From Pseudomonas sp. ANT_H4 (GTDB lineage Bacteria > Pseudomonadota > Gammaproteobacteria > Pseudomonadales > Pseudomonadaceae), in contig NZ_VOBG01000041.1 of the NCBI RefSeq assembly GCF_008369295.1, positions 1-38,129 on the forward strand: a stretch of 38,129 bases of DNA, read 5' to 3'. This document shows positions 7,770 to 15,353 of the stretch, one piece after another. Under the pieces are notes generated by a model. It saw only the letters and a list, made by a program, of their open reading frames with translations, searched no databases and was not told the origin of the DNA. The translations under genes and the position numbers were made by a program. Every line of letters starts with the position of its first letter. Position 1 is the first letter of the stretch.

Positions 7770-8513
7770 TCAGGTCAGAAGCCGGAGAGCTTGCAAAGCA
7801 GCAAGGTGCCCCGGATAGAACCAGTAGCCCCATTGCCCGACCGGCCAGACCTTGAAGGTGAAAGTCTGACGAAGAAGCCAGAGCCCGATCAGGGGAGCCG
7901 CGAACGCGGAGCTCAAAGCCAACAATGAATAGATTTCCAAGTCCATCGCCCTGGTCACGATGCTGCTGCGGGTATTGCTCAACAGGCATAGAGCCGCTGG
8001 CAGCAACCAAAGAACACCGGGGCTCTTGATCGCTAACAAGACCGCCGATGGAAGGAGTGCTCCGTAGAAGCCATACATCAGTGGATCATCCAGCACGTAG
8101 GCAACTGCGGCGGCCATCAACGCCGTAGCGCCGCTCAACAAGGTGCGATATTGCAATCCCCACGCAATCAATAGCCCTAATGCCAGGGTAACCAACACGT
8201 TGAATGATCCCGAGGTGCTGATGTAGCGATAAGGCACTTCTGAAATGGCAGCAAACAACAGCATCAACGCAAGGTATCGACCATTCGTCGCCGTCAGCAA
8301 TTCGCCCGGTTTGGAGCGCGCCACGTTGGCCGCAATGGCGACACAGAACAGCGGAAAAGACAGTCGTCCCAGAATAAACAGATTGCTCATCTCCGGCCAC
8401 ACCAAGCGCAAGTGATCGATAACCATGGTCAGCATCGCCAGCCACTTGATCAGATCCAGGCTAATGCTTCGGTTCTTGAGTGAAGGATGCGGGGTTGTAT
8501 TAGCCGTCGTCAT
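7770..8513 (-). CDS. TraX-family integral membrane protein
   Basis: A 247-aa polytopic membrane protein with about eight hydrophobic helices. It opens with the TraX signature SLDLIKWLAMLTMVIDHLRLVWPE, and RLSFPLFCVAIAANVARSKP follows. TraX of F-type plasmids N-acetylates pilin; chromosomal homologues are acyltransferase-like and mostly uncharacterised. The ATG at 8513 overlaps the stop of the upstream YqaA-like gene in an ATGA; a second ATG two codons earlier is also possible. As the last gene of the repressor-exporter transcription unit, it may be metal-induced. No other conjugation genes are visible, so a role in conjugation is not supported. Confidence 0.8.
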   Translation of the reverse strand: MTTANTTPHPSLKNRSISLDLIKWLAMLTMVIDHLRLVWPEMSNLFILGRLSFPLFCVAIAANVARSKPGELLTATNGRYLALMLLFAAISEVPYRYISTSGSFNVLVTLALGLLIAWGLQYRTLLSGATALMAAAVAYVLDDPLMYGFYGALLPSAVLLAIKSPGVLWLLPAALCLLSNTRSSIVTRAMDLEIYSLLALSSAFAAPLIGLWLLRQTFTFKVWPVGQWGYWFYPGHLAALQALRLLT

Positions 8514-8947
8514 GTCCATCCCAATGTGACTGCGGTAAGCACGAGATAACGCACGCCCTTGGCCAGGGTGACGATCAGTAGGAAACTCCAAAATGGTTCG
8601 CGCATGACTCCGGCGACGACCGTCAGCGGATCGCCAATGATGGGCACCCAGCTCAGCAACAGTGACCAGCGCCCGCTGCGCATATAGGAGTGCTGGGCTT
8701 TTTCTAACTTGCTCTCGCTCAAGGGGAACCAGCGCTTGTGGCGGAATCGCTCAACAGAACGGCCCACAAACCAGTTCAGTGCGGAGCCAAGAACGTTGCC
8801 AAAAGTGGCGACCGCCAAGAGCGTAGATACGACGTACCGGTCGGAGAGCAACATTCCGACCAGCACGGCTTCAGACTGCATTGGCAATACCGTGGCGGCA
8901 CCGAATGCCGCCAGGAATAGACCAACGTAGCTGGTGAGTTCAAACAC
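8510..8947 (-). CDS. yqaA: YqaA-family (DedA/VTT-like) membrane protein
   Basis: A 145-aa protein beginning FELTSYVGLFLAAFGAATVLPMQSEAVLVGML, the conserved N-terminus of YqaA-family proteins related to the DedA/VTT membrane proteins. It has about four hydrophobic segments and the motif GNVLGSALNWFVGR. Related VTT proteins are implicated in lipid transport; the YqaA role is unknown. The conserved N-terminus implies a GTG start at 8947, 12 bp after the rcnA stop with GAGG upstream. It lies between the exporter and traX with coupled spacing, so it is probably co-transcribed. Confidence 0.82.
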   Translation of the reverse strand: MFELTSYVGLFLAAFGAATVLPMQSEAVLVGMLLSDRYVVSTLLAVATFGNVLGSALNWFVGRSVERFRHKRWFPLSESKLEKAQHSYMRSGRWSLLLSWVPIIGDPLTVVAGVMREPFWSFLLIVTLAKGVRYLVLTAVTLGWT

Positions 8948-8959
8948 GAAAGAGTCGCC

Positions 8960-10096
8960 TCAAGCGTTCAAGCCGATCCAGCCATGGAAGCCCACGTAGA
9001 GACCAACACCGATGATCAGGACACTGGAGAGGTAGGGCGCACGACGCGCAACGGTGCCGAACCACGGCCAACGGTTGGACGCCTGCTTGGCGCCAATCGC
9101 GGCTGCAGCACCGACGGTTACCAGTGTGAGTGCCAGACCAATGCTAAAACACAGGACTAGCACGCCACCCAAGGCGACCTCTTTGACCTGAAGACATAGC
9201 AACAGAACGGTGATAGCAGCCGGACAAGGAATCAAACCACCAGTCAGACCGAACATGATGATTTGGCCGGTGGTGACTTCGCGGTTAGTGAAGCGTTTAC
9301 GGATATCGTTAGCATGAGCACGTTCGTGTGCATCCTGATAGCCGTCAATCGACAACTCCAGGCCTTCCAGTTCGGAATGCACATGGCCGTGATTATGCTC
9401 CTGGTAGTCCAAGTCATAATCATGGGAGTGCCCCGCGTGCCCAAGACTCAAGCGAGCACTGAACTCATGAGGCTCGGGGATATCGACTGCCGATTCCAGG
9501 AAGCCCTCGCGCTCGACGAAGGTGAACGACTGGGTGCTGCCGTCCGGACGGGTAGTCATCAGACGAACATCTGAGGCTGCCCAAGCGTGCCCGGTCAATG
9601 TCTTCATGCGCCAGTGCGGTGGCACACCGTCTTCGAAGATCGACAGCTCAACACGACCATGGCCAGTATCGATTCGGTGGGTTTCATCATGATGGCCGTG
9701 GTCATGCTCGCCATGGTGGTGATCATCACCTTGCTCGAACTTGAACATCTGCTCACCGCGCCATGTACGCCAAAGCATCCACAGCGCAATTACGATGATC
9801 AGGGCAGAGGATGCTAGCTGGAAGTATGGCTCAGTGGTTTGAGCGTCCAGGCCTTTGCCCAGATACATGCCGCCGATGGCGACCAGCCACACTACGGCGG
9901 TGTGCGATAGCGTTGCAGCCAGCCCCAGCAATACGGCCTGTTTTACCGAGCCACGGATGGCCACGATGAAAGCCGCCATCATGGTTTTTGAATGGCCCGG
10001 TTCAAGCCCATGTAAAGCACCGAGCAGAATGGCGCTCGGGAAGTACAGCCAGGCGTGCGAACCACCCTGTTGCAAGAGTTCAGCGAAGTTGGGCAT
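8960..10096 (-). CDS. rcnA: Nickel/cobalt efflux protein, NicO/RcnA family
   Basis: A 378-aa inner-membrane exporter. The first helices carry the NicO signature ALHGLEPGHSKTMMAAF (His near 29 and 35), the metal site of RcnA-type proteins. A long hydrophilic loop (about residues 115-255) is very His/Asp-rich (DDHHHGEHDHGHHDETHRIDTGHG; HAGHSHDYDLDYQEHNHGHVHS), which is usual for this family. The C-terminal half has further helices with GGLIPCPAAITVLLLCL. I chose the ATG at 10096 because it sits seven bases after the repressor stop and gives the normal N-terminus; the longer frame overlaps the repressor gene. Substrate (Ni or Co) is by family. Confidence 0.9.
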   Translation of the reverse strand: MPNFAELLQQGGSHAWLYFPSAILLGALHGLEPGHSKTMMAAFIVAIRGSVKQAVLLGLAATLSHTAVVWLVAIGGMYLGKGLDAQTTEPYFQLASSALIIVIALWMLWRTWRGEQMFKFEQGDDHHHGEHDHGHHDETHRIDTGHGRVELSIFEDGVPPHWRMKTLTGHAWAASDVRLMTTRPDGSTQSFTFVEREGFLESAVDIPEPHEFSARLSLGHAGHSHDYDLDYQEHNHGHVHSELEGLELSIDGYQDAHERAHANDIRKRFTNREVTTGQIIMFGLTGGLIPCPAAITVLLLCLQVKEVALGGVLVLCFSIGLALTLVTVGAAAAIGAKQASNRWPWFGTVARRAPYLSSVLIIGVGLYVGFHGWIGLNA

Positions 10097-10103
10097 ATCA
10101 GAC

Positions 10104-10403
10104 CTAAAGGTACTTGGTGATTTGTTTGAAAGCTTCCAGCGGTGCACGCTCTCCATTGCCCAGCGCCGAAACGGTGTCCTCAAGGCAGTGATCAATGTGA
10201 TCTTGGATGAGCGTTCGTTTTGCCTGACATACGGCTTTCTCAACTGCATGCAACTGCTGAGCAATGTCCACGCACTCACGACCCTCTTCGATCATGGTGA
10301 TGATGCCGCGTAAATGGCCGTCCGCTCGTTTGAGGCGCTTGATGATCGCCTCATGACTTTGGTGGGTGTGGGGATGGCTGTGTTCGTGTTCGTGCTCACT
10401 CAT
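10104..10403 (-). CDS. CsoR/RcnR/FrmR-family metal-sensing repressor
   Basis: A 99-aa all-helical repressor (PF02583 type). The N-terminus is His-rich (MSEHEHEHSHPHTHQSHEAI), then comes KRLKRADGHLRGIITMIEEGRECVDI. The metal ligands fit Cys44, His69 and Cys73, spaced as in CsoR (C-x24-H-x3-C) and in the cyanobacterial nickel sensor InrS. RcnR has His at the last position. The mix of a NicO exporter, an N-terminal His tail and a CHC triad suggests a nickel/cobalt sensor of InrS type, but copper cannot be excluded. ATG 10403 is chosen over an upstream in-frame ATG. Its G/C-tract operator lies 40 bp upstream. Confidence 0.88.
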   Translation of the reverse strand: MSEHEHEHSHPHTHQSHEAIIKRLKRADGHLRGIITMIEEGRECVDIAQQLHAVEKAVCQAKRTLIQDHIDHCLEDTVSALGNGERAPLEAFKQITKYL

Positions 10404-10440
10404 GACTTGAGCCTCAGGCCTCAATGAATTACGCTGGCAT

Positions 10441-10463
10441 CGTATCCCCCCTAGGGGGATACG
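10441..10463. promoter_or_regulatory. G/C-tract operator for the CsoR/RcnR-family repressor
   Basis: A perfect inverted repeat with 10-bp arms CGTATCCCCC and GGGGGATACG around a 3-bp CTA centre. It lies between the divergent repressor gene (starts 10403) and the His-rich small gene (starts 10510). Short G-tracts flanked by TA-containing arms are the known operator class for this family. One site probably controls both directions. Confidence 0.85.
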
Positions 10464-10509
10464 GTCAAACGAATCAAAGCCCTACAAAACGAGTTGAAAC
10501 CCGAACACT

Positions 10510-10869
10510 ATGTTCAGCAAAACACTGACAATGACGGTGGTAATCGCACTTGCTCTCGCCATGTTTGTGGCTTGGGCCGGGCACACCTATACGTTGTCGG
10601 TGACATCGAAACAGCCAGCCTGGGAGATTGCGCAAGACGCACATCACTCCCATGAGCAGCAGGCAGAGATGTCGAGCGCGAGCTACTCGGATCATTACCA
10701 CTCGCCGTTGACCCCTGACCATCAGCACGAAACGCCACAGCTCACGTCCGCGTTGAGTTTGGCTGCACAGCCAAAGCTGTCCATACGAGTTGATGCGCGC
10801 AGATATTCCGTTCCTCGTCCGCCGATTTTCTTGATCGAGCGTCCGCCCCGTCCTTCGTTCGCATCCTGA
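10510..10869 (+). CDS. Small His-rich exported or membrane-anchored protein
   Basis: A 119-aa protein with a hydrophobic N-terminal segment (about residues 7-24, MTVVIALALAMFVAWAG) that is either a signal or an anchor. A His-rich middle follows (QDAHHSHEQQ; SDHYHSPLTPDHQHETPQ), then a basic proline-rich tail (RPPIFLIERPPRPS). I do not recognise a family. Its place as first gene opposite the repressor, directly beside the operator, and its periplasmic His clusters suggest metal binding or chaperoning for the efflux locus. No strong ribosome-binding site precedes the ATG; an in-frame ATG seven codons later is an alternative start. Confidence 0.7.
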   Translation: MFSKTLTMTVVIALALAMFVAWAGHTYTLSVTSKQPAWEIAQDAHHSHEQQAEMSSASYSDHYHSPLTPDHQHETPQLTSALSLAAQPKLSIRVDARRYSVPRPPIFLIERPPRPSFAS

Positions 10870-10873
10870 CCAT

Positions 10874-10888
10874 GGCCGCACTGCGGCC
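10874..10888 (+). terminator. Intercistronic GC hairpin
   Basis: GGCCGCA and TGCGGCC form a perfect 7-bp stem around a single C, directly after the small His-rich gene and 29 bp before hupE. Only a short TTT follows, so it more likely attenuates or protects mRNA than terminates fully. A near-copy lies at 12554-12569. Confidence 0.5.
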
Positions 10889-10916
10889 TTTGATCCCTGC
10901 AACGTAGGATTGATCT

Positions 10917-11654
10917 ATGCATTCGCACTCAATGAGTGGCGTTGTCGCATTCACTGCGCCATCGCACCGCCCACTACTGCTGTTGTTTTTACTTGTCGCT
11001 GCACTTTTCCTCGGGATGCCCGAGGCGATGGCTCATGCCGTCGCGGAAGGTGACAAGGGCTTCATCCAGGAAAGTTCCGGCGTCATGTTGCTGCCCTTCA
11101 TCTACATGGGCGCCAAGCACATGATGACGGGGTACGACCACCTGCTGTTTCTGTTCGGGGTGATCTTCTTCCTCTACCGCCTGAAAGACGTGGGGCTCTA
11201 CGTCACGCTATTCGCTGTAGGCCACTCGGTTACGCTGCTGCTGGGCGTGCTGACCGAGATCAGCATCAGCTCCTACATCATCGACGCCATCATTGGTTTC
11301 TCTGTGGTGTACAAGGCGCTCGATAACTTGGGTGCATTCCAGCGCTGGTTCGGCTTCCAACCCAACACCAAGGTGGCCACGCTAATCTTCGGCCTGCTCC
11401 ATGGTTTCGGTCTAGCCACCAAGATTCAGGAGTACGAGATCTCGCCTGATGGCCTGATTCCCAACCTGATCGCCTTCAACGTCGGCGTCGAGATCGGCCA
11501 ATTGCTGGCCCTCAGCGCGATTCTCATTCTGATGGGGTATTGGCGGCGCACCGGCAGTTTCTGGCGCCACGCCTATACCGCCAACGTCGCCATGATGAGT
11601 GCCGGTTTCCTGCTGATGGGTTACCAGCTGACTGGCCTATTTGTCTCTGCGTAA
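10917..11654 (+). CDS. hupE: HupE/UreJ-like membrane protein
   Basis: A 245-aa inner-membrane protein. An N-terminal signal-like segment (about 19-40, LLLLFLLVAALFLGMPEAMA) is followed by AHAVAEGDKGFIQ, then about six transmembrane helices. The HupE/UreJ_2 signature is GAKHMMTGYDHLLFLFGVIFF, with IFGLLHGFGLA further on. HupE/UreJ proteins are proposed nickel or cobalt permeases serving hydrogenase and urease; neither enzyme is here. Within an efflux locus this copy may instead work in metal sensing, balance or export. ATG 10917 has AGGAT upstream. The next gene follows after 12 bp. Confidence 0.85.
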   Translation: MHSHSMSGVVAFTAPSHRPLLLLFLLVAALFLGMPEAMAHAVAEGDKGFIQESSGVMLLPFIYMGAKHMMTGYDHLLFLFGVIFFLYRLKDVGLYVTLFAVGHSVTLLLGVLTEISISSYIIDAIIGFSVVYKALDNLGAFQRWFGFQPNTKVATLIFGLLHGFGLATKIQEYEISPDGLIPNLIAFNVGVEIGQLLALSAILILMGYWRRTGSFWRHAYTANVAMMSAGFLLMGYQLTGLFVSA

Positions 11655-11666
11655 GGAATTCTGACC

Positions 11667-12314
11667 ATGTTCAATACTCCGCTTCCAACTGTTAATGAAT
11701 TGCCCAGCACTCGCAAACTGGTGCGTTCGACTGTCATTGCACTGTTGACTGCGGTCGTCCTGCTGGTGACCGTTGTCATGCCTTCGGAATATGCCGTTGA
11801 TCCAACGGGTGTGGGCCGAGCACTGGGGCTGACCCAAATGGGCGAACTGAAGATCATCCTGGCCCAGGAGGCTTTGGCGGATGCAGCACCACCTCAACCA
11901 GCAACTTTAGCTCCAGCTCCAGCTTCGCAGGTTGCACAGGCTGAACCTGTTGCGACACCTGTTACTCCGCCAGTGGCGACACCTCCCCCAGCTCTGAAGA
12001 CAAATCAAATGAGCGTCACGCTCAAGCCAGGTGAAGGGACAGAAATCAAACTGAAAGTGCTGAAGGGCAAGACGGTCAGCTATGAATGGACAGCGGCTGG
12101 TGGGCCTGTGAATTACGACACCCATGGCGAGCCTTACAACGGTGAAAAGGGTTACTTCCACAGCTATACCAAGGGCAAGCAAGTCAAAAGTGACAAAGGT
12201 GAATTCACCGCCATTTTTGACGGCACCCATGGTTGGTTTTGGCGTAACCGCAGCAATAGCGACGTGACCATCTCACTGAGAACGGCCGGCGATTACTTGA
12301 GCGTCAAACAGTAA
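11667..12314 (+). CDS. Membrane-anchored periplasmic protein of unknown function
   Basis: A 215-aa protein. A cytoplasmic N-terminus (about 1-20) precedes one transmembrane helix (about 21-40, LVRSTVIALLTAVVLLVTVVMP). A proline/alanine linker (about 75-110, PPQPATLAPAPAS...) joins it to a folded periplasmic domain (about 112-215) with TLKPGEGTEIKLKVLKGKTVSYEWTA, HGEPYN, FHSYTKGK and FDGTHGWFWRNRS. Homologues I recall are annotated only as a transmembrane anchor protein. It follows hupE by 12 bp with AGGA before the ATG, so it is the third gene of the rightward unit. A role beside HupE at the periplasmic face is inferred. Confidence 0.8.
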   Translation: MFNTPLPTVNELPSTRKLVRSTVIALLTAVVLLVTVVMPSEYAVDPTGVGRALGLTQMGELKIILAQEALADAAPPQPATLAPAPASQVAQAEPVATPVTPPVATPPPALKTNQMSVTLKPGEGTEIKLKVLKGKTVSYEWTAAGGPVNYDTHGEPYNGEKGYFHSYTKGKQVKSDKGEFTAIFDGTHGWFWRNRSNSDVTISLRTAGDYLSVKQ

Positions 12315-12407
12315 TCCGAAGCAGCGATGGCTGTTCTATTGCCGAAAATGCAGCGATCAACCTAGATAAAGACCATTTATCTCATCCATTTTTTGAAGAG
12401 TCATTCC

Positions 12408-12536
12408 ATGAAAACCCCAGCAACGCTGATTCGTTCGATGCTCCTGATTTGCTTTATTGGCCTGATGACCGCATGCGGTGGCGGTGAGAAAGGAACAACA
12501 TCCAAGACCGCTGAGCACGGACACTCACACGAGTAA
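12408..12536 (+). CDS. Tiny predicted lipoprotein with His-rich tail
   Basis: A 42-aa ORF. The peptide has a basic start, a hydrophobic stretch and the lipobox LMTAC followed by GGG, then a short polar tail ending AEHGHSHE. Signal peptidase II processing would leave a ~20-aa lipid-anchored His-tailed peptide. It comes 93 bp after the anchor protein and directly before a hairpin terminator, so it is probably the last gene of the metal operon. The HGHSHE ending fits metal binding. Confidence 0.65.
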   Translation: MKTPATLIRSMLLICFIGLMTACGGGEKGTTSKTAEHGHSHE

Positions 12537-12553
12537 CACCCTGAATAAAACAT

Positions 12554-12569
12554 GGCCGCATTTGCGGCC
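12554..12569 (+). terminator. Hairpin terminator of the hupE transcription unit
   Basis: GGCCGC and GCGGCC pair around ATTT and are followed by TTGTTTGCTTC. It lies 17 bp after the lipoprotein stop. It shares the GGCCGCA/GCGGCC core with the hairpin at 10874-10888. Confidence 0.65.
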
Positions 12570-13041
12570 TTGTTTGCTTCTATATCTCAACCTGCGCACC
12601 CAGTTCGACCACTCGGTCAGCGGCAAATGGAAGTATTTGAGGTTGCTGTTGACGTGCTTCAGTAAAAAAGTGAACAAGCTTTCTCGCCGACGAGCCATTC
12701 CGATACGCTTGATCGGGATATCCGTCTCGCGGCTAAGGAAGTAGGTGGATTGCTTCGTGCAGAAATCCAGCTCATTCAAGTGTAAGAAACTCAAGGCTAC
12801 GGCTAGGTCAGGCTCCCCGATAAGACCAAAGTGCGGGTTAACCCGGAAAAATTATTCGTCATAAGCCTAGACCTCAAACCGCCGATCATCTGGTACGCGC
12901 AGCTGTCTTCAGACGCCACAGTTAGCAACACCACCTGCTCGTGCAGAACCTGTTTATGCAATAGATTGTGCGAGAGCGCATGAGGGGCTGTATCAGCATT
13001 GTAATAACTGCCGGGTCATACCAACATTTATGTCAATCCAC
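12570..13041. other. Gene-poor stretch between hupE unit and oprD
   Basis: I see no gene I can support. Short open runs near 12660-12790 in two frames look like decayed coding sequence. One frame reads AIPIRLIGISVSRL, loosely like the C-terminus of a Y-family polymerase, too short to call. Confidence 0.4.
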
Positions 13042-13066
13042 AAAAAAAGGCGCCACTAGGGCGCCT
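13042..13066 (-). terminator. Rho-independent terminator of the OprD gene
   Basis: On the minus strand AGGCGCC and GGCGCCT pair around five bases and are followed by a run of seven T. It lies 84 bp downstream of the porin stop codon. Confidence 0.85.
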
Positions 13067-13149
13067 AAGCCGTCTCTAAACCAAAGGAGAAACAAAGAGA
13101 CGGGGGTGTATTTGGCAATTGGACACCTGATGCCGATGGCTAGCGTCCG

Positions 13150-14475
13150 TTAAAGCAGTTGCAATGGGTATTCGACAATCAGTCTGACTTCGTCCAAATC
13201 AGATTCGAAATCGGTAGCTCGTGTCGTTGCTTGGCGAACACGCAAAGACATGTCCTTCAGAGAGCCTGACTGGATGACGTATTTGGCCTCTATGTCTCGC
13301 TCCCAACGCTTTTGGTCCTGCAATGGGGCACCATCCGCGCCGCGACGCATGTACACGCTGTTCGCGTTGGAATAGTCCGCATCCCAGCCCTTAGCGTAGC
13401 GGGTCATGAAGCTGAGACCGGGGATGCCGAAAGCCTGCATATCTAGATCGTAGCGCAGCTGCAAGGATTGCTCTTTCGGTGAGTTGAAATCGCTGTATTG
13501 GATAGAGTTATCCAAGAAAATTGAGTCGGACTGGCGAAGGTAGTCAAAGTCGTCGTTACCATTATTGCGCTGGTAACCAACGGTCACGGCGTGCGCTCCG
13601 AATTTGACCCCGGTCTTGCCGCTCCAGATGTTGTTATCGAAGCTTCCCAGAAGTTTTTTACCCTCATCAACCGCTCGGTATTAATTAAAGCCGCCGATTA
13701 GCGATACGCTTTCTGAGAGTGGATAGCTCAATGTGGTGCCCGCGTAGTATTGGTTCCACACATCCTTGAATTGGCTGGTGTAAAGACTCACACCTACGTG
13801 CTCATTGACCGTGTAATCGCCCCCTAGATAAGCGATCCATGGAGCATCTACTGCACCGGCGTAAAAAGTTGAAAAGCCGTCACGCATGCTACTGGAATTG
13901 GGTTGGCTCATCGCATGCAGCCGGCCCCCCTGAAGGGTCAGGCCTTTGATGCTGGTATTAGTGAACGTTGCACCACGGAAACTCTCCGGGAGAAGTCGGG
14001 AATCCCCATAGGCAACGACAGGCGTCGATGGAAATACGTCGCCTACCTTGACGACTGTATCCAGGAAACGCACTTTTGCGGCCCCGCCTACTTTTGAGTA
14101 GGAGTCTTCAGGTTGGCCTTTGCTATTGTGCGGCAAGACATCGACTGAGCTTCGGGCTCCCGAGCGACCATCACCTGAATCGAGCTTGAGGCCTTCCATT
14201 GCAAACGCATCAATGCCGAAGCCTACGGTACCTTGAGTAAAGCCTGATTCGAATCGGCCAATGATGCCATGAGCCCATTCGGCTGAGTAACCATTGCCCG
14301 TGGGGCTTGACTGGCCCTTTCGATAATCACGATTGAGATAGAGATTCCGATTGAGAATACTAAAGGTGCTCCCCTCAATGAACCCTTCAGGCTTTTGCTC
14401 CACAGCTACTGCAACTTGCCCCATGCTCATGCCAAGGGCAATTAGAGAAAGACCATAAATGCTTTTATTGTTCAT
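13150..14475 (-). pseudogene. OprD-family outer-membrane porin with in-frame stop
   Basis: The frame encodes a ~441-codon OprD-family porin with a signal peptide (MNNKSIYGLSLIALGMSMGQ...AVA). FIEGSTFSILNRNLYLNRDYR and WAHGIIGRFESGFTQGTVGFG follow, typical of the family's first strands. A TAA at 13683-13681 interrupts it after SVSLIGGFN. Beyond it the same frame continues with YRAVDEGKKLLGSFDNNIWSGKTGVKFGAHAVTVGYQ to the end VRLIVEYPLQLL. The family normally has Tyr-Tyr here, so one TAC/TAT-to-TAA change explains the break. The translated product would stop at 264 aa and lack the last strands. OprD-type channels take up basic amino acids, peptides or organic acids; the substrate is unclear. 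Confidence 0.88.
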
Positions 14476-14534
14476 TTAACACTCCAGGCTTTAGCTTGGC
14501 AGAGTTTCTTTATGAAATATTTTTTATAATTATA

Positions 14535-14570
14535 AAAAGCCACCAGCACGTGAGGATTTCTCCTACGTGC
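14535..14570 (-). terminator. Rho-independent terminator after the DUF2790 gene
   Basis: On the minus strand GCACGTAGGA pairs with TCCTCACGTGC (one bulged base) around a GAAA loop, followed by GGTGGCTTTTTA. It lies 124 bp after the DUF2790 stop. Confidence 0.7.
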
Positions 14571-14693
14571 CGGCAGACATAATTTCATACAATAGATAAC
14601 TCCAGCGTGACCTGAAAATTACTTCTATGTCAGCGAACAGTAAGCAGGCTCAAAACATACCGAACAAACTGGCGCAGCTAGGGCCAACGCTAA

Positions 14694-15035
14694 CTAGCTT
14701 CCGTGAGGGCAGTTAGTACCCATAACCTTGTATTCCAGGGTGTTGAGCTTGCCCGCCGAATCTTCATAGGTCATGCGCGAAGGAGCTACGCCACAGGTTT
14801 TATTGGCTTGAGTGGTACTGATTACCTTCTGGACATCGAGGTTCATTCCATATTCATAATGAACAACTTCAGGTGTCGTCTTTCCATTTTCTAAGGCGTA
14901 CTGTTCCATCGCCTTCTGGTTCTCTTGCATCATTCGACCATAAACACGGTCACCACCGCCTTCAGCCATGGCCAAAGAAGACAAGGTCAAGATGGAAACG
15001 GCAAAAAAAGCTTTTAGTGATTTCATGAATTTCAT
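14694..15035 (-). CDS. DUF2790 exported protein
   Basis: A 113-aa small exported protein. A signal peptide (about 1-24, ending SLAMA) precedes EGGGDRVYGRMMQENQKAMEQYA and the DUF2790 core VVHYEYGMNLDVQKVIST...TCGVAPSRMTYEDSAGKLNTLEYKVMGTNCPHG, with two cysteines likely forming a disulfide. DUF2790 proteins are largely confined to Pseudomonas and have no assigned function; several lie beside porin or metal genes. AGGAGA six bases before the first ATG supports the 15035 start. It shares orientation with the porin but has its own terminator. Confidence 0.85.
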   Translation of the reverse strand: MKFMKSLKAFFAVSILTLSSLAMAEGGGDRVYGRMMQENQKAMEQYALENGKTTPEVVHYEYGMNLDVQKVISTTQANKTCGVAPSRMTYEDSAGKLNTLEYKVMGTNCPHGS

Positions 15036-15353
15036 GATTTTCTCCTAGTGTTCACTTACTTCTGACTAGAGGATAACCAGTGATGCCTTTCAGAAAGCTG
15101 CCGCGAATATTACATATGCGTAAGGTGTCCCTCAGCACTGGTGAGCTCGACTATTAGAATTTTAACTTATTGGCGGAGTAGGCTGAATATGTCAGATAAG
15201 CATTAAAGATCAACTCGAGTTTCTCACGAAATACCCAAGTATTTTTTATTAAAGATACATCTCATCTATATTATGGACAGCTGCTTGGACTGCTCCATAT
15301 GGATGAGTGGTTTGAGCGCAGTAAGATGAGACGAGGAACGTGTTACAAAAGCC
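15036..15353. other. Intergenic stretch without recognisable genes
   Basis: This 318-bp AT-leaning stretch separates the DUF2790 gene from the end of the IS-split membrane-protein gene. I see no open frame or strong hairpin in it. Confidence 0.5.

Noticed and set aside
7770..8513. Conjugation locus suggested by TraX
   Set aside because: No other tra gene is visible; TraX sits in a metal-efflux unit.
10097..10279. Longer upstream start for the RcnA-like gene
   Set aside because: It would overlap the repressor gene for its whole extra length and gives an N-terminus without family resemblance.
12660..12745. Short frame AIPIRLIGISVSRL, like the C-terminus of a Y-family DNA polymerase
   Set aside because: Too short, no other polymerase motifs in the same frame; likely chance.
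13031..13045. TGTCAATCCACAAAA resembling the TnsB-like repeats
   Set aside because: It is isolated and runs into the A tract of the porin terminator; no array.
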